35,845 nt of DNA, taken from the NCBI GenBank assembly GCA_965661355.1, contig CBFIDI010000013.1, positions 1-35,845 of the forward strand, read 5' to 3'. Of the stretch, positions 25,834-33,938 are shown one piece after another; position 1 is the first letter of the stretch, and each line of letters starts with the position of its first letter. Source of the stretch: CAMCFD01 sp965661355. Its GTDB lineage: Bacteria; Pseudomonadota; Alphaproteobacteria; Rickettsiales; UBA1997. A program made the translations under genes and the position numbers. The notes beneath the pieces were generated by a model. The model did not search any database. It was not told the DNA's origin and was given only the letters and a program-made list of their open reading frames with translations.

Positions 25834-26334
25834 CTATCTTGAAAAAGTTTTTTTGATTAAAAAGTCGAATAATTTATGAATTGGCACATAAAAAACCGAA
25901 GTTATAATAAGTTGCACCAACAAAATTGAAATATTGTAAAAAGATTCGTAATAAAGTGATAAAATTATCCATTTTAACAATAAAGACAGAGTAACGAACG
26001 CTGCAAATTGCTGCAAAATTTGTATAAAATTTTCTCTGATCACCAGTCTTTTATTGGCGATCAAAAAAAGCCTAACTAGCAAAATGTAAACAACAGAACT
26101 TAGCCCCAGCGGATTAGAATTTAAAGCATCGGCAAAAACACCCATAATAAAAATGAACCAAACAGAAAAAATTGGATTAAAAACGCCAAAATAATAAATT
26201 GCCATAATGTCAAGCATTGGCAGGGCCCGACTGAAGCCAGAAATATCAATCTGCAAAATATTAAACATTGCAAACAGCAAAGAAACTAGATAAATAGCCA
26301 CAACCGGACCATTAAATTTCTTGTCGTGAATCAT
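25834..26334 (-). CDS. mreD: Rod shape-determining protein MreD
   Basis: Inner-membrane scaffold protein of the elongasome. It has 166 residues with about five hydrophobic segments and the family-like central region FAMFNILQIDISGF, LPMLDIMAIYYFG, and ADALNSNPLGLSSVVYILL. It is immediately upstream of mrdA, with no gap between the TAG of mreD and the ATG of mrdA; this order is conserved in many proteobacteria. mreB and mreC, usually just before it, are replaced here by pyrB 57 bp upstream, so the mre cluster is split. Confidence 0.85.
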   Translation of the reverse strand: MIHDKKFNGPVVAIYLVSLLFAMFNILQIDISGFSRALPMLDIMAIYYFGVFNPIFSVWFIFIMGVFADALNSNPLGLSSVVYILLVRLFLIANKRLVIRENFIQILQQFAAFVTLSLLLKWIILSLYYESFYNISILLVQLIITSVFYVPIHKLFDFLIKKTFSR

Positions 26335-26391
26335 TACTTTTTAATTAATTTGATAAACATAATTAATAAACGAACATATTTTGGCATTATT

Positions 26392-27300
26392 TTAAGCCAA
26401 ATAACTCATTAAAGACCGCCTAATAGCAAGACCAGCTTCAACCTGAGTTAAAATCAGATTTTTTTGCGAGTCATTTGCCAAATCAGAAGAAATTTCAACA
26501 TCTCGATTAATTGGGCCGGGGTGCAAAACCATAGCGTTTTTATTGGCAAGCTCTAATTTTTTGTGATCAAGACCGAAAACCTTGAAATATTCTGCCATGC
26601 TGGCAATATAACAGCCGCGCATTCTTTCTTGCTGTATTCTGAGCATCATAACAATATCAGCATTTTTAATTCCGCTTTCTAGGCAATTATAAGTTTTTGC
26701 GTTATATTTTTTGTCAAACCAGCTTTTAAAGCCATTTGGCATTAATGTATTGGGCGTAATTAAAGAAATATTAGCCCCTAATTTATGAAAAAGCTTAATA
26801 TTTGACCTTGCAACTCTTGAATGCAAAATATCGCCACAAATCGCCAAATTTAAACCTTTTATTTTACCTTTATTTTGCCTTACAACAAAGCCATCAAGCA
26901 GGGCCTGCGTTGGGTGTTCGTTAGTTCCGTCGCCGGCGTTAATTACACAACAATCAAAATATTTTTGCAACAAATCAACCACTCCACTAGAATTGTGCCT
27001 TATTGCAACAAAATCTGGCCTCATGGCATTAACCGTGCGCGACATATCGGCAATAGTTTCACCTTTTTTTAGCGAAGATAACGAAATATCAACATTTACA
27101 ACTTCCATGCCCATTCTTTTAGCCGCAATTTCGAAAGAAAGCCTTGTTCTGGTTGAGTTTTCGAAAAAGAAATTAACCAAAAGTTTATTTTTTAGCTCTT
27201 GACTGAATTTTGGCTTATTAAAAAATTTATCGGCTTTTTTATAAATATTTTCGATATCTGCGCCGCTAAGTTCATCGACACTTATAAGACTTTTGGCCAT
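26392..27300 (-). CDS. pyrB: Aspartate carbamoyltransferase catalytic subunit
   Basis: Makes N-carbamoyl-L-aspartate from carbamoyl phosphate and aspartate in de novo pyrimidine synthesis. It has 302 residues. Seen: the carbamoyl-phosphate loop STRTR (49-53), the K-containing SLKKGET loop (76-82), HPTQ (129-132), DIVMMLRIQQER and HPGPINRDVEI near the C-terminus. No pyrI or pyrC follows. mreD begins 57 bp downstream, so a pyrB-mreD-mrdA transcript is plausible. Rickettsia species lack this pathway while several other Rickettsiales keep it, so it separates this organism from Rickettsia proper. Confidence 0.96.
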   Translation of the reverse strand: MAKSLISVDELSGADIENIYKKADKFFNKPKFSQELKNKLLVNFFFENSTRTRLSFEIAAKRMGMEVVNVDISLSSLKKGETIADMSRTVNAMRPDFVAIRHNSSGVVDLLQKYFDCCVINAGDGTNEHPTQALLDGFVVRQNKGKIKGLNLAICGDILHSRVARSNIKLFHKLGANISLITPNTLMPNGFKSWFDKKYNAKTYNCLESGIKNADIVMMLRIQQERMRGCYIASMAEYFKVFGLDHKKLELANKNAMVLHPGPINRDVEISSDLANDSQKNLILTQVEAGLAIRRSLMSYLA

Positions 27301-27395
27301 TTTTAATTTAATTAATTTGACAATTATTACAGCTTTTGAGAAAGTTTGTCACGCAACAAATTTTGACCCAAAAAACAAGTTTAGCCAATATTTTA

Positions 27396-27414
27396 TTTTG
27401 CCTTAAGGGCAAAA
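27396..27414 (-). promoter_or_regulatory. Hairpin in the predicted pyrB leader
   Basis: TTTTGCC and GGCAAAA (7-bp perfect arms, 5-nt loop) lie between the predicted promoter and the pyrB start codon. On the leftward transcript an A/T-rich but not pure-U stretch follows. It may be an attenuator or just a stabilising hairpin; no leader peptide was identified. Confidence 0.35.
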
Positions 27415-27434
27415 CCAGCATCGCTTCTTGCATT

Positions 27435-27464
27435 ATAATATCACATTAGCAAAAGCAAAGTCAA
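27435..27464 (-). promoter_or_regulatory. Predicted promoter of pyrB-mreD-mrdA
   Basis: On the minus strand TTGACT (27464-27459), an 18-bp spacer and TATTAT (27440-27435) are seen, with TGA before the -10 (extended -10 type). It implies a leader of roughly 125 nt. Confidence 0.55.
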
Positions 27465-27767
27465 TTAAATGTTGGCCAAATTTACAAAAGACTCCAAGCA
27501 AATCATCTTTAAACATAAATTTCATAAAAAGTAACACTAAAATTCCCTTTATGAAATTTAGATAAAAAACTCAATCGTCAGTACAATTACTAAAAATTAA
27601 CTCCAAATCGCGCTTTTAAAAAGTGATTTATTGGCCATGATTTTATTAAATCAGCCTTCAAAGGAAAACTTATCACAAATAATAAAAATCAACAAAACTT
27701 GCTTTTTTTAATAACTTTACTATTATTTTAAATATTAAAAACGAAAAAAACCCAGAACTTGTAAACA

Positions 27768-27924
27768 AATTACACTATTTTAACTTCATAAATAATTATT
27801 TAGGTGCTAAAAAATTTTATCAAAATAAATTATTGGTAAAAAATAAGTATTATTAATAATATTACAGAAATTTTATCGATGATTTTATTGGTTAAATCTT
27901 AACTCCATAAATAAATAATCAAAC
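27768..27924 (+). repeat. Dispersed repeat family B, copy 3
   Basis: The best-matching partner of 23645-23803, also similar to 192-335. Shared landmarks in order: TTACACTATTTTAACTTCATAA, ATTATTTAGGTGCTAAAAAA, ATTGGTAAAAAAT, GATTTTATTGGTTAA, and a closing AACTCCATAAATAA. No family A copy is adjacent here, so B can exist by itself. Confidence 0.6.
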
Positions 27925-27964
27925 AAAAAGGCCGAAATATTATAATTAAAACTAAAATAACATA

Positions 27965-28195
27965 ATGCCAATTTCGCAAGACAAATTAGAAAAAATAATT
28001 GCTTCAAACTTCCCTGAAGCCAAAATAACGATTACCGATTTAGCTGGCGACCAAAACCATTATCGCCTTGAAATTGCCGATAAAATTTTTGCTGACAAGT
28101 CAAGAATTCAGCAACATAAAATTGTTAACCAAATTCTAAAAGAAGAGCTAAAGGGACCGCTTCATGCACTGCAAATTAAAACCAAGGCGCTGTAA
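27965..28195 (+). CDS. BolA-family protein
   Basis: Small BolA/IbaG-type protein of 76 residues, which binds a shared [2Fe-2S] cluster with monothiol glutaredoxins and takes part in iron-sulfur cluster handling. The BolA fold is evident: LEKIIASNFPEAKITITDLAG, NHYRLEIADKIFADKSRIQQHKIVNQIL, and ending in HALQIKT. The His in QQHK and another in the loop are plausible ligands. The glutaredoxin gene starts 65 bp downstream, matching the known functional pair. Confidence 0.88.
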   Translation: MPISQDKLEKIIASNFPEAKITITDLAGDQNHYRLEIADKIFADKSRIQQHKIVNQILKEELKGPLHALQIKTKAL

Positions 28196-28260
28196 AATAC
28201 TTGACAAAATTATATGGTTTATTGTACAATTTAATATTAAAATTCAACAAAAAAGGTAAA

Positions 28261-28581
28261 ATGTCAAATATTTTTAGTCATATTGAAGAAATTATCAAAG
28301 AAAATGATGTTGTCTTGTTTATGAAGGGCAATAAAGATTTTCCGCAATGTGGTTTTTCGGCCCTAACCTCGCACATTTTGTCTGAGCTAGGCGTTAATTT
28401 TTGCGATATAAATATATTAGAAGATCTCGAGCTTCGCCAAGGAATTAAAGAATATTCTGACTGGCCAACAATTCCACAGCTTTATGTCAAAGGAGAATTT
28501 ATTGGCGGCTGTGATATTATCAAAGAAATGTTCGAAGAGGGAGAGTTGCAAGAATTATTTAAAAATAAAGGCCTAATTTAA
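28261..28581 (+). CDS. grxD: Monothiol CGFS glutaredoxin (Grx4 type)
   Basis: Cluster-carrier glutaredoxin of 106 residues from the ATG at 28261, which has an AAAGG-like ribosome binding site just upstream. An earlier in-frame TTG at 28201 would add 20 residues foreign to the family. The CGFS active site has Cys30 (FPQCGFS). The KGNKDFP, DWPTIPQLYVKGEFIGGCDI and glutathione-binding WPTIP motifs are typical. Together with the preceding bolA gene it forms an iron-sulfur trafficking unit. Confidence 0.95.
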   Translation: MSNIFSHIEEIIKENDVVLFMKGNKDFPQCGFSALTSHILSELGVNFCDINILEDLELRQGIKEYSDWPTIPQLYVKGEFIGGCDIIKEMFEEGELQELFKNKGLI

Positions 28582-28664
28582 GTTTTTGCGCCAAAATTAG
28601 TTTTTTATTAGTCTGAAATCTAAATTATTAATATTTTAATCCCGCCAAAATAACAAAATTTAAC

Positions 28665-29591
28665 ATGAGCGATTATTCTCTTGAAATTTCTGGTCTTACA
28701 AAAATTTATCAACCCAAATCAAAACAAGCCAAAACGGCGCTTAGCGATGTTAGTTTACGAGTAAAAAAAGGCTCTTTTTTTGGGCTTCTAGGCCCTAATG
28801 GCGCAGGCAAATCAACCATAATAAACATAATGGCTGGCCTAGTCAAAAAGACCAGTGGCACCATAAAAATTGCTGGCATCGACTTTGACAAGAATGAAAT
28901 CGCAACAAAGTTCAAAATTGGCATAGTTCCCCAAGAATTAGTGGTCGACCCCTTTTTTACGGTGCGCGAAACCTTAGAGATTTACGCGGGATATTTTGGT
29001 GTCAGAAAAAAAGACAGGCAAACTGACAATATCATTAGCGCTCTTGGCCTAACAGAGAAAGCAGATTCGCGCCCACGAAGCCTTTCGGGCGGAATGAAGC
29101 GCCGACTTTTAGTAGCCAAGGCCCTTGTAAACAACCCCGAAATTTTAGTTCTTGACGAACCTACGGCCGGAGTTGATGTCGATTTAAGATTGCAATTATG
29201 GAAATATGTCAAAAACTTAAATAAAAATGGCACAACCATAATCTTAACAACGCACTATCTTGAAGAAGCTGAAGAATTATGCGACGAAATTGCAGTAATT
29301 AGCAATGGCAAAGTAATTGTTAGTGATAAAAAAGAGAATTTAATGAAAGTTCTAAATGACAAAGAATTGTTAATAACTTTCGAAGAAAATATAGAGCATA
29401 ACAAACTATTTTTGCCCAAAGAAATTAAGTGCGAACAGCTTTCAAAAAATAAAATTTCAATAATTTACGACCCTGCAAGGGTAAAAATTTCTGATATTTT
29501 CGCTGAAATTAACAAAAATAAAATCACTATCAAAGACATTTCAACCAACCAACCAGATTTAGAAGAAGTTTTTCGGCATTTAGTAAAATAA
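28665..29591 (+). CDS. ABC transporter ATP-binding protein (YadG/CcmA-like, ABC-2 class)
   Basis: ATPase of 308 residues of the ABC-2 exporter type. Walker A GPNGAGKST (43-51), signature LSGGMKRR (140-147), Walker B LVLDEP (161-166) followed by TAGVDVDLR, which is characteristic of the YadG group, and an H-loop in TTHYLEEAEEL are seen. A C-terminal extension of about 90 residues is also typical of these ATPases. The permease (YadH-like) that normally follows is absent; 685 bp of non-coding DNA comes next. The cargo is unknown. It starts 83 bp after grxD, probably with separate regulation. Confidence 0.88.
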   Translation: MSDYSLEISGLTKIYQPKSKQAKTALSDVSLRVKKGSFFGLLGPNGAGKSTIINIMAGLVKKTSGTIKIAGIDFDKNEIATKFKIGIVPQELVVDPFFTVRETLEIYAGYFGVRKKDRQTDNIISALGLTEKADSRPRSLSGGMKRRLLVAKALVNNPEILVLDEPTAGVDVDLRLQLWKYVKNLNKNGTTIILTTHYLEEAEELCDEIAVISNGKVIVSDKKENLMKVLNDKELLITFEENIEHNKLFLPKEIKCEQLSKNKISIIYDPARVKISDIFAEINKNKITIKDISTNQPDLEEVFRHLVK

Positions 29592-29907
29592 ATATTGCCT
29601 TCCTTGTATTTTCTGCAAATTTAATTGACCGAAAACTGTTTAAATCATTGTATATTCTAAGCAAAAGACAATATATAATTTACCAGATTATCTTCTTGGG
29701 CTTTGCCAGATCTGCGTCTCTCAAAATAAATAATTATAAAATATTTTTAGCAAAAAATTATTAAAGAATCAAAATAATATTCATAATATGCGCCTAGATT
29801 TTTATGGTTTTTTGCTTAAAGGATAGGCTTTTTTATAGTCTTAAAGATAGCAAATACCAATTTAAGGATAGATATTTGATTGTAGGATAATTCGCAATTC
29901 TTTGTTA

Positions 29908-29970
29908 AGTTTTTTGATGAATTGATAATTAAATTATGATATATAAATCAGCCTTTAAAAACAAGATTTA
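29908..29970 (+). repeat. Repeat family A, right-arm half copy
   Basis: It matches the right arm of the next element (30081-30143) as a direct repeat: TTTTTTGATGAATT, AATTAAATTATGA, ATAAATYAG, and GTTTAAAGAT-like GCCTTTAAAAACAAGATTT. No convincing left arm was found, so it is a truncated or decayed copy. Confidence 0.5.
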
Positions 29971-29987
29971 GCATAAATAATATTTAA

Positions 29988-30146
29988 TACCAGATCCCAT
30001 CTTTAAATGTTAATTAAGGGCTAAATAATTTGATTAATAAATTTATTATCAAAACAAGACATAGCAACGATATGTTGCGTTTTTGGTGATGGATTTAGCA
30101 ATTAAATTATGACGGATAAATTAGTGTTTAAAGATGGGATTTGGTA
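29988..30146. repeat. Palindromic repeat family A, best copy (159 bp)
   Basis: Nearly the whole element folds on itself. The left arm starts TACCAGATCCCATCTTTAAA, and the reverse complement of the right arm starts TACCAAATCCCATCTTTAAA. Similarity continues for about 70 nt per arm to a centre with GCAAC/GTTGC around GATAT (30064-30078). Its transcript would form a long hairpin. No coding frame is kept through it. Confidence 0.75.
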
Positions 30147-30204
30147 TAAGATCTACAGTAATATAGCCAGCCTTGTCAAGATAAGAACAGAAACACCTAA
30201 ATTT

Positions 30205-30243
30205 TTCTAAAAAAAAGGGGCAAGCCAAATTGACCCGCCCCTT
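30205..30243 (-). terminator. Rho-independent terminator of pnp
   Basis: On the minus strand AAGGGGC (30243-30237) and GCCCCTT (30221-30215) form a stem with a 15-nt partly paired loop, followed by a run of T residues. It is the only GC-rich spot in the spacer and lies about 33 bp after the pnp stop. Confidence 0.8.
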
Positions 30244-30276
30244 AAAATATTGTATAGTTTAGTTTAAAACAAAATT

Positions 30277-32547
30277 CTAACCAAAGAACCCTTTACGCTT
30301 TTTTGGCTTCTCTTCTTGATTATCGTCGCGACTACCGCGCTTGCTGTCGCCACTTCCTCTTCTGTCTGAGCCATTACGCCTTCTGTCGCCGCCACGACCA
30401 GATTCTCTTTCGTCAATAATGGTTGGCTTATTTTCAATTTGATCAGAAATATCTTCGCCAGTTTCTTGATCAACACAGCGATAACTCAATTTCGGACGAC
30501 CTTTCTTGTCAAAACCAATTACTTTAACCTTAACTACATCGCCTTCATTAATTACATCTTCAACAAACTCAACCCTGTAATCAGCAAGCTCTGAAATATG
30601 AACAAAACCATCCTTATTTTCAGAAATACTAACAAATCCACCAGCGTCAATTACCTTGACAACTGCGCCTTCAAAAATATCACCAATTTCTGGTTCAAAA
30701 CAAATTTCATTAATCATTGCAATGGCTTTTTGCCTGGCTTCGCTGCTGCTAGCAGAAACTTTAACCAGACCGCTATCTTCAATATCAACAACGGCGCCAC
30801 TTGTTGCGCAAATTTCTTTAATGACTTTACCTTTCGAGCCAATTACTTCGCGGATCTTAGCAGGCGCAATTTTAAAACTTTCAACTTTTGGAACATTGTC
30901 GTTAAGTTCTTCTCTGGCCTCAGAAATAACATCATTCATTTTTCCTAAAATATGCATTCTACCTTCATTGGCCTGAGCTAAAGCCTCTTGCATAATTTGA
31001 GAGGTAATTCCCTTGATTTTAATATCCATTTGCAAAGCAGTAATGCCGTCTTTAGTTCCAGCAACTTTGAAATCCATGTCACCAAGATGATCTTCATCAC
31101 CCATAATATCAGACAATATTTGATATTTGTCACTATCTTTTACTAAGCCCATTGCAATTCCCGAAACTGGAGATTTAATTTTAACGCCAGAATCCATTAA
31201 CGCCAAAGAGCCACCGCAAACACTTGCCATTGAAGATGAACCATTTGACTCGGTAATTTCAGAAACAATTCTTGTTACATAAGGAAAATCGTCACCTTGT
31301 TGAGGAAGAACTGGACGCAGAGCCCTGTGAGCCAATTTTCCATGGCCAATTTCGCGTCTTCCGGGTGTTCCCATTCTTCCAACTTCTCCAACCGAATAAG
31401 GCGGAAAGTTATAATGAAGCATAAAGTTTTCTTTGCCCATTTCTTGCTCTAAGCCCTCGACCATTTGCTCGTCTTTACTTGAGCCCAAAGTTGCAACAAC
31501 CAAAGCCTGAGTCTCGCCACGCGTAAACAAAGCAGAGCCATGGGCGTTTGGTAAAACTCCAACCTCAACCTCAATTTGACGAACCTCATTAGTTTGTCTA
31601 CCGTCAATTCTTTTTCCTTCAGCTAAAATTTGACCGCGAACAACTTCTTGTTCAATTTTTTTGAAAAGAGAAGAAACTTTATTTTCGTCAATTCCCTTTT
31701 CTTCGCTAACAAATTTTTCTTGAAGCGCAATTTTTAATTCAGAAAGTTTGGCTGATCTTTCTTGCTTAGATTGAATATCGTAAGCTGCCTTGATTTGATC
31801 TTTAACTTCGCCCGAAATTTGACCAAGTAATTCAGAATTATCTTGGACTGCAATTTCTATCTTTTCTTTTCCAGCCTCAGATTTTAACTCTTCGATCATT
31901 GCAATTATTGGCTTAACAGCTTCTTGGCCAAAATTAACAGCCTCTAGCATTTTTTCTTCAGAAAGCTGATTAGCCTGCGACTCTACCATTAAAACCGAAT
32001 CTTTCGTTCCGGCAACAATTAATTCTAAATCACTATTTTTCAAAACTTCATTACTAGGATTCAAGACAAAACTTCCTTCAACCAAGCCAACTCTGGCGCC
32101 GGCGATAGGCCCTTCAAAAGGAGCCTCGGAAATAGTTAACGCAGCAGAAGCGGCAATTAAAGCCAAAACATCGGTGTTATGCTCGGGGTCATAAGATAAA
32201 ACTTGACACACTACATTAATTTCGTGATGAAAGTTCGAAGGAAAAAGCGGGCGAATCGGACGATCAATCAACCTTGAGGTCAAAGTCGCATTATCACTTG
32301 GCTTAGCTTCGCGCTTAAAAAAACCGCCCGGAATTTTTCCGGCCGCGTAAGACTTTTCTAGGTAGTTAATGGTCATCGGTAAAAAGTCAGCGTCTAAAGG
32401 TTTTTTTGAAACTGTGACGGCGCACAAAACCATACTTTTTCCTTGTCTTACTATAACCGATCCCCCAGCCTGTCTAGCAATTTTGCCAGTTTCGATCGAT
32501 AAAGTCGACCCGTTAAATTCTATTTCTTTTTTTACAACATTAAACAT
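30277..32547 (-). CDS. pnp: Polyribonucleotide nucleotidyltransferase (PNPase)
   Basis: Phosphorolytic 3'-5' exoribonuclease of RNA decay. It has 756 residues. Two RNase PH domains (about 1-225 and 310-545) flank an all-helical segment. A KH domain follows (about 550-615, IREVIGSKGKVIKEI), then an S1 domain (about 620-695, GAVVKVIDAGGFVSI and GFVHISEL). The core motif TSRLIDRPIRPLFP and the second-core GRREIGHGKLAHRAL are intact. The last 45 or so residues are a Gly/Arg/Asp/Ser-rich basic tail ending KKRKGFFG, probably disordered and RNA- or partner-binding. It follows rpsO, the conserved order in proteobacteria. Confidence 0.97.
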   Translation of the reverse strand: MFNVVKKEIEFNGSTLSIETGKIARQAGGSVIVRQGKSMVLCAVTVSKKPLDADFLPMTINYLEKSYAAGKIPGGFFKREAKPSDNATLTSRLIDRPIRPLFPSNFHHEINVVCQVLSYDPEHNTDVLALIAASAALTISEAPFEGPIAGARVGLVEGSFVLNPSNEVLKNSDLELIVAGTKDSVLMVESQANQLSEEKMLEAVNFGQEAVKPIIAMIEELKSEAGKEKIEIAVQDNSELLGQISGEVKDQIKAAYDIQSKQERSAKLSELKIALQEKFVSEEKGIDENKVSSLFKKIEQEVVRGQILAEGKRIDGRQTNEVRQIEVEVGVLPNAHGSALFTRGETQALVVATLGSSKDEQMVEGLEQEMGKENFMLHYNFPPYSVGEVGRMGTPGRREIGHGKLAHRALRPVLPQQGDDFPYVTRIVSEITESNGSSSMASVCGGSLALMDSGVKIKSPVSGIAMGLVKDSDKYQILSDIMGDEDHLGDMDFKVAGTKDGITALQMDIKIKGITSQIMQEALAQANEGRMHILGKMNDVISEAREELNDNVPKVESFKIAPAKIREVIGSKGKVIKEICATSGAVVDIEDSGLVKVSASSSEARQKAIAMINEICFEPEIGDIFEGAVVKVIDAGGFVSISENKDGFVHISELADYRVEFVEDVINEGDVVKVKVIGFDKKGRPKLSYRCVDQETGEDISDQIENKPTIIDERESGRGGDRRRNGSDRRGSGDSKRGSRDDNQEEKPKKRKGFFG

Positions 32548-32761
32548 ATTATCTTGAGTTTGATTTAAAATTACAGCAGGACTTTGAACATTTTATTTTC
32601 ATTTTACTCCTACACCAATAAAGTTAGAACATCTAATTCTATGAGATATATAAATATATAATAGCAGAGCATTAATCCACTAAGAAGAAATGCAAGTAAG
32701 ATTAAATATCTTAATCACAGATTAGCAACAAAGAGCTTTTTATGCAACAACTAAACATGAA

Positions 32762-33043
32762 TTATTTTCTTATCTTTAATTCTTTGATAAGGCCTTCATA
32801 TCTTGATACAGATTTTTTCTTCAAGTAATCAAGCAACCTTCTTCTTCTTCCAACCAACATCAACAAGCCTTTTCTAGATGAGTAGTCTTTTTTATGAATT
32901 TTCATATGCTCGGTAAGATCAGCAATTTGCTTTGTTAAAATTGCAACTTGAACCTCAACCGAACCAGAATCTTTGCCGTCAGGCGAGAATTTTTTTATAA
33001 CTTCTTGTTTTTCAGCTTTTCTAATAATTTTTCTATCAGACAT
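32762..33043 (-). CDS. rpsO: 30S ribosomal protein uS15
   Basis: Small-subunit protein uS15, a primary 16S rRNA binder. It has 93 residues with the family landmarks GSVEVQVAILTKQI, LTEHMKIHKKDYSSRKGLL and VGRRRRLLDYLKKK. The spacing of 214 bp to pnp downstream and 164 bp from truB upstream leaves room for a separate promoter, and one is predicted in the truB-rpsO spacer. Confidence 0.97.
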   Translation of the reverse strand: MSDRKIIRKAEKQEVIKKFSPDGKDSGSVEVQVAILTKQIADLTEHMKIHKKDYSSRKGLLMLVGRRRRLLDYLKKKSVSRYEGLIKELKIRK

Positions 33044-33124
33044 TTCTTATATTTAGTTTTATTTTATCAATTTTAAGCCAAAAAATATAATATTTTGGGC
33101 CATTTCCATGCGTTAGATCAGTTA

Positions 33125-33152
33125 ATTATAGTAATATCTTTTAACTTTGCAA
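33125..33152 (-). promoter_or_regulatory. Predicted promoter of rpsO(-pnp)
   Basis: On the minus strand TTGCAA (33152-33147), a 16-bp spacer and TATAAT (33130-33125) are seen. It uses the same hexamers as the carD promoter. The predicted leader is about 75 nt. Confidence 0.65.
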
Positions 33153-33207
33153 GAAAAATCTGTATTCCAATATAAATTTACCATTTTTCAGCGCCCTTTA
33201 CCTATTT

Positions 33208-33906
33208 CTAAATATTAAACACGCCACCTTGCGCAATTTTACTGTCAATTAAAATAGCAGATTTCAAATTTGCGAGCGAAAGAGAATTTTTAACCCTCAT
33301 TTCACCGACCTCAACCCTTCTTAAAATACAAACATGGCCACACACACCCAATTTTTTTGCAATATCATGGGCTAATGTCCTAATATAAGTTCCCTTTGAA
33401 CATTTTACTTCAAAATCAGCAAAATTTTTATTACTTTCAGCCATTTTTATCGAAAAAACCTCGATTTCACGCGATTTTAATTCAAACTCAACTCCTTGTC
33501 GCGCCAATTCGTAGGCCCTTACTCCGTTCACCCTGATGGCCGAAAATTTCGACGGAATTTGACTAACTTTTCCTAAAAAATGCGGTAAAATTGCAATTAA
33601 CTGCTCGGTTTTTGGTCTTTTGCCGCTTATTTCAATAATTTCACCTTGTGCGTCGTCGCTGTCGCGAAACTCGCCCCATTTAATGCGAAAAAAATATTTT
33701 TTAACCTGACCCATCATTTTTTCGCTAGTTTTTGTCGCTTTATTTAGCGCAATTGGTAAAACCCCTGTAGCCATAGGGTCCAGAGTTCCTCCATGTCCAA
33801 CTTTTTTTGCCCGGGTTAATCGCTTAACAATTGCCACTAAATGCGCCGAAGTCATATTTTGTGGCTTATTAAAATTAAGCCAAATATTTTGATCAGATAA
33901 TTTCAT
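33208..33906 (-). CDS. truB: tRNA pseudouridine-55 synthase TruB
   Basis: Makes pseudouridine at position 55 of the T-loop of tRNAs. It has 232 residues. Catalytic Asp43 lies in GHGGTLDPMATGVLPI. Further motifs are NFNKPQNMTSAH, QIPSKFSAIRVNGVRAYELAR and CSKGTYIRTLAHDI. Most bacterial TruB proteins run to about 300 residues; this one stops soon after the catalytic domain and lacks most of the C-terminal region, as in several compact alphaproteobacterial genomes. It is upstream of rpsO-pnp in the conserved order. Confidence 0.95.
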   Translation of the reverse strand: MKLSDQNIWLNFNKPQNMTSAHLVAIVKRLTRAKKVGHGGTLDPMATGVLPIALNKATKTSEKMMGQVKKYFFRIKWGEFRDSDDAQGEIIEISGKRPKTEQLIAILPHFLGKVSQIPSKFSAIRVNGVRAYELARQGVEFELKSREIEVFSIKMAESNKNFADFEVKCSKGTYIRTLAHDIAKKLGVCGHVCILRRVEVGEMRVKNSLSLANLKSAILIDSKIAQGGVFNI

Positions 33907-33938
33907 TATTATTTTCTAATTCTTTATAAATCTTAAGA

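Larger units (their letters stand above)
27301..27964. other. Divergent spacer between pyrB and bolA
   Basis: 664 bp without a credible gene. It includes the predicted pyrB promoter (27435-27464), a leader hairpin (27396-27414) and repeat B copy 3 (27768-27924). A TATAAT at 27941-27946 upstream of bolA has no matching -35. Confidence 0.5.
29592..30276. other. Convergent spacer with the longest palindromic repeat
   Basis: 685 bp between the ABC ATPase and pnp. It contains a half copy of family A (29908-29970), the best complete copy (29988-30146) and the pnp terminator (30205-30243). No remnant of the missing permease was recognised. Confidence 0.6.

Noticed and set aside
30598..30976. Overlapping rightward frames opposite the pnp KH/S1 region
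   Set aside because: They are antisense to conserved PNPase domains; their Asn/Phe-rich or Ser-rich composition is typical of shadow frames.
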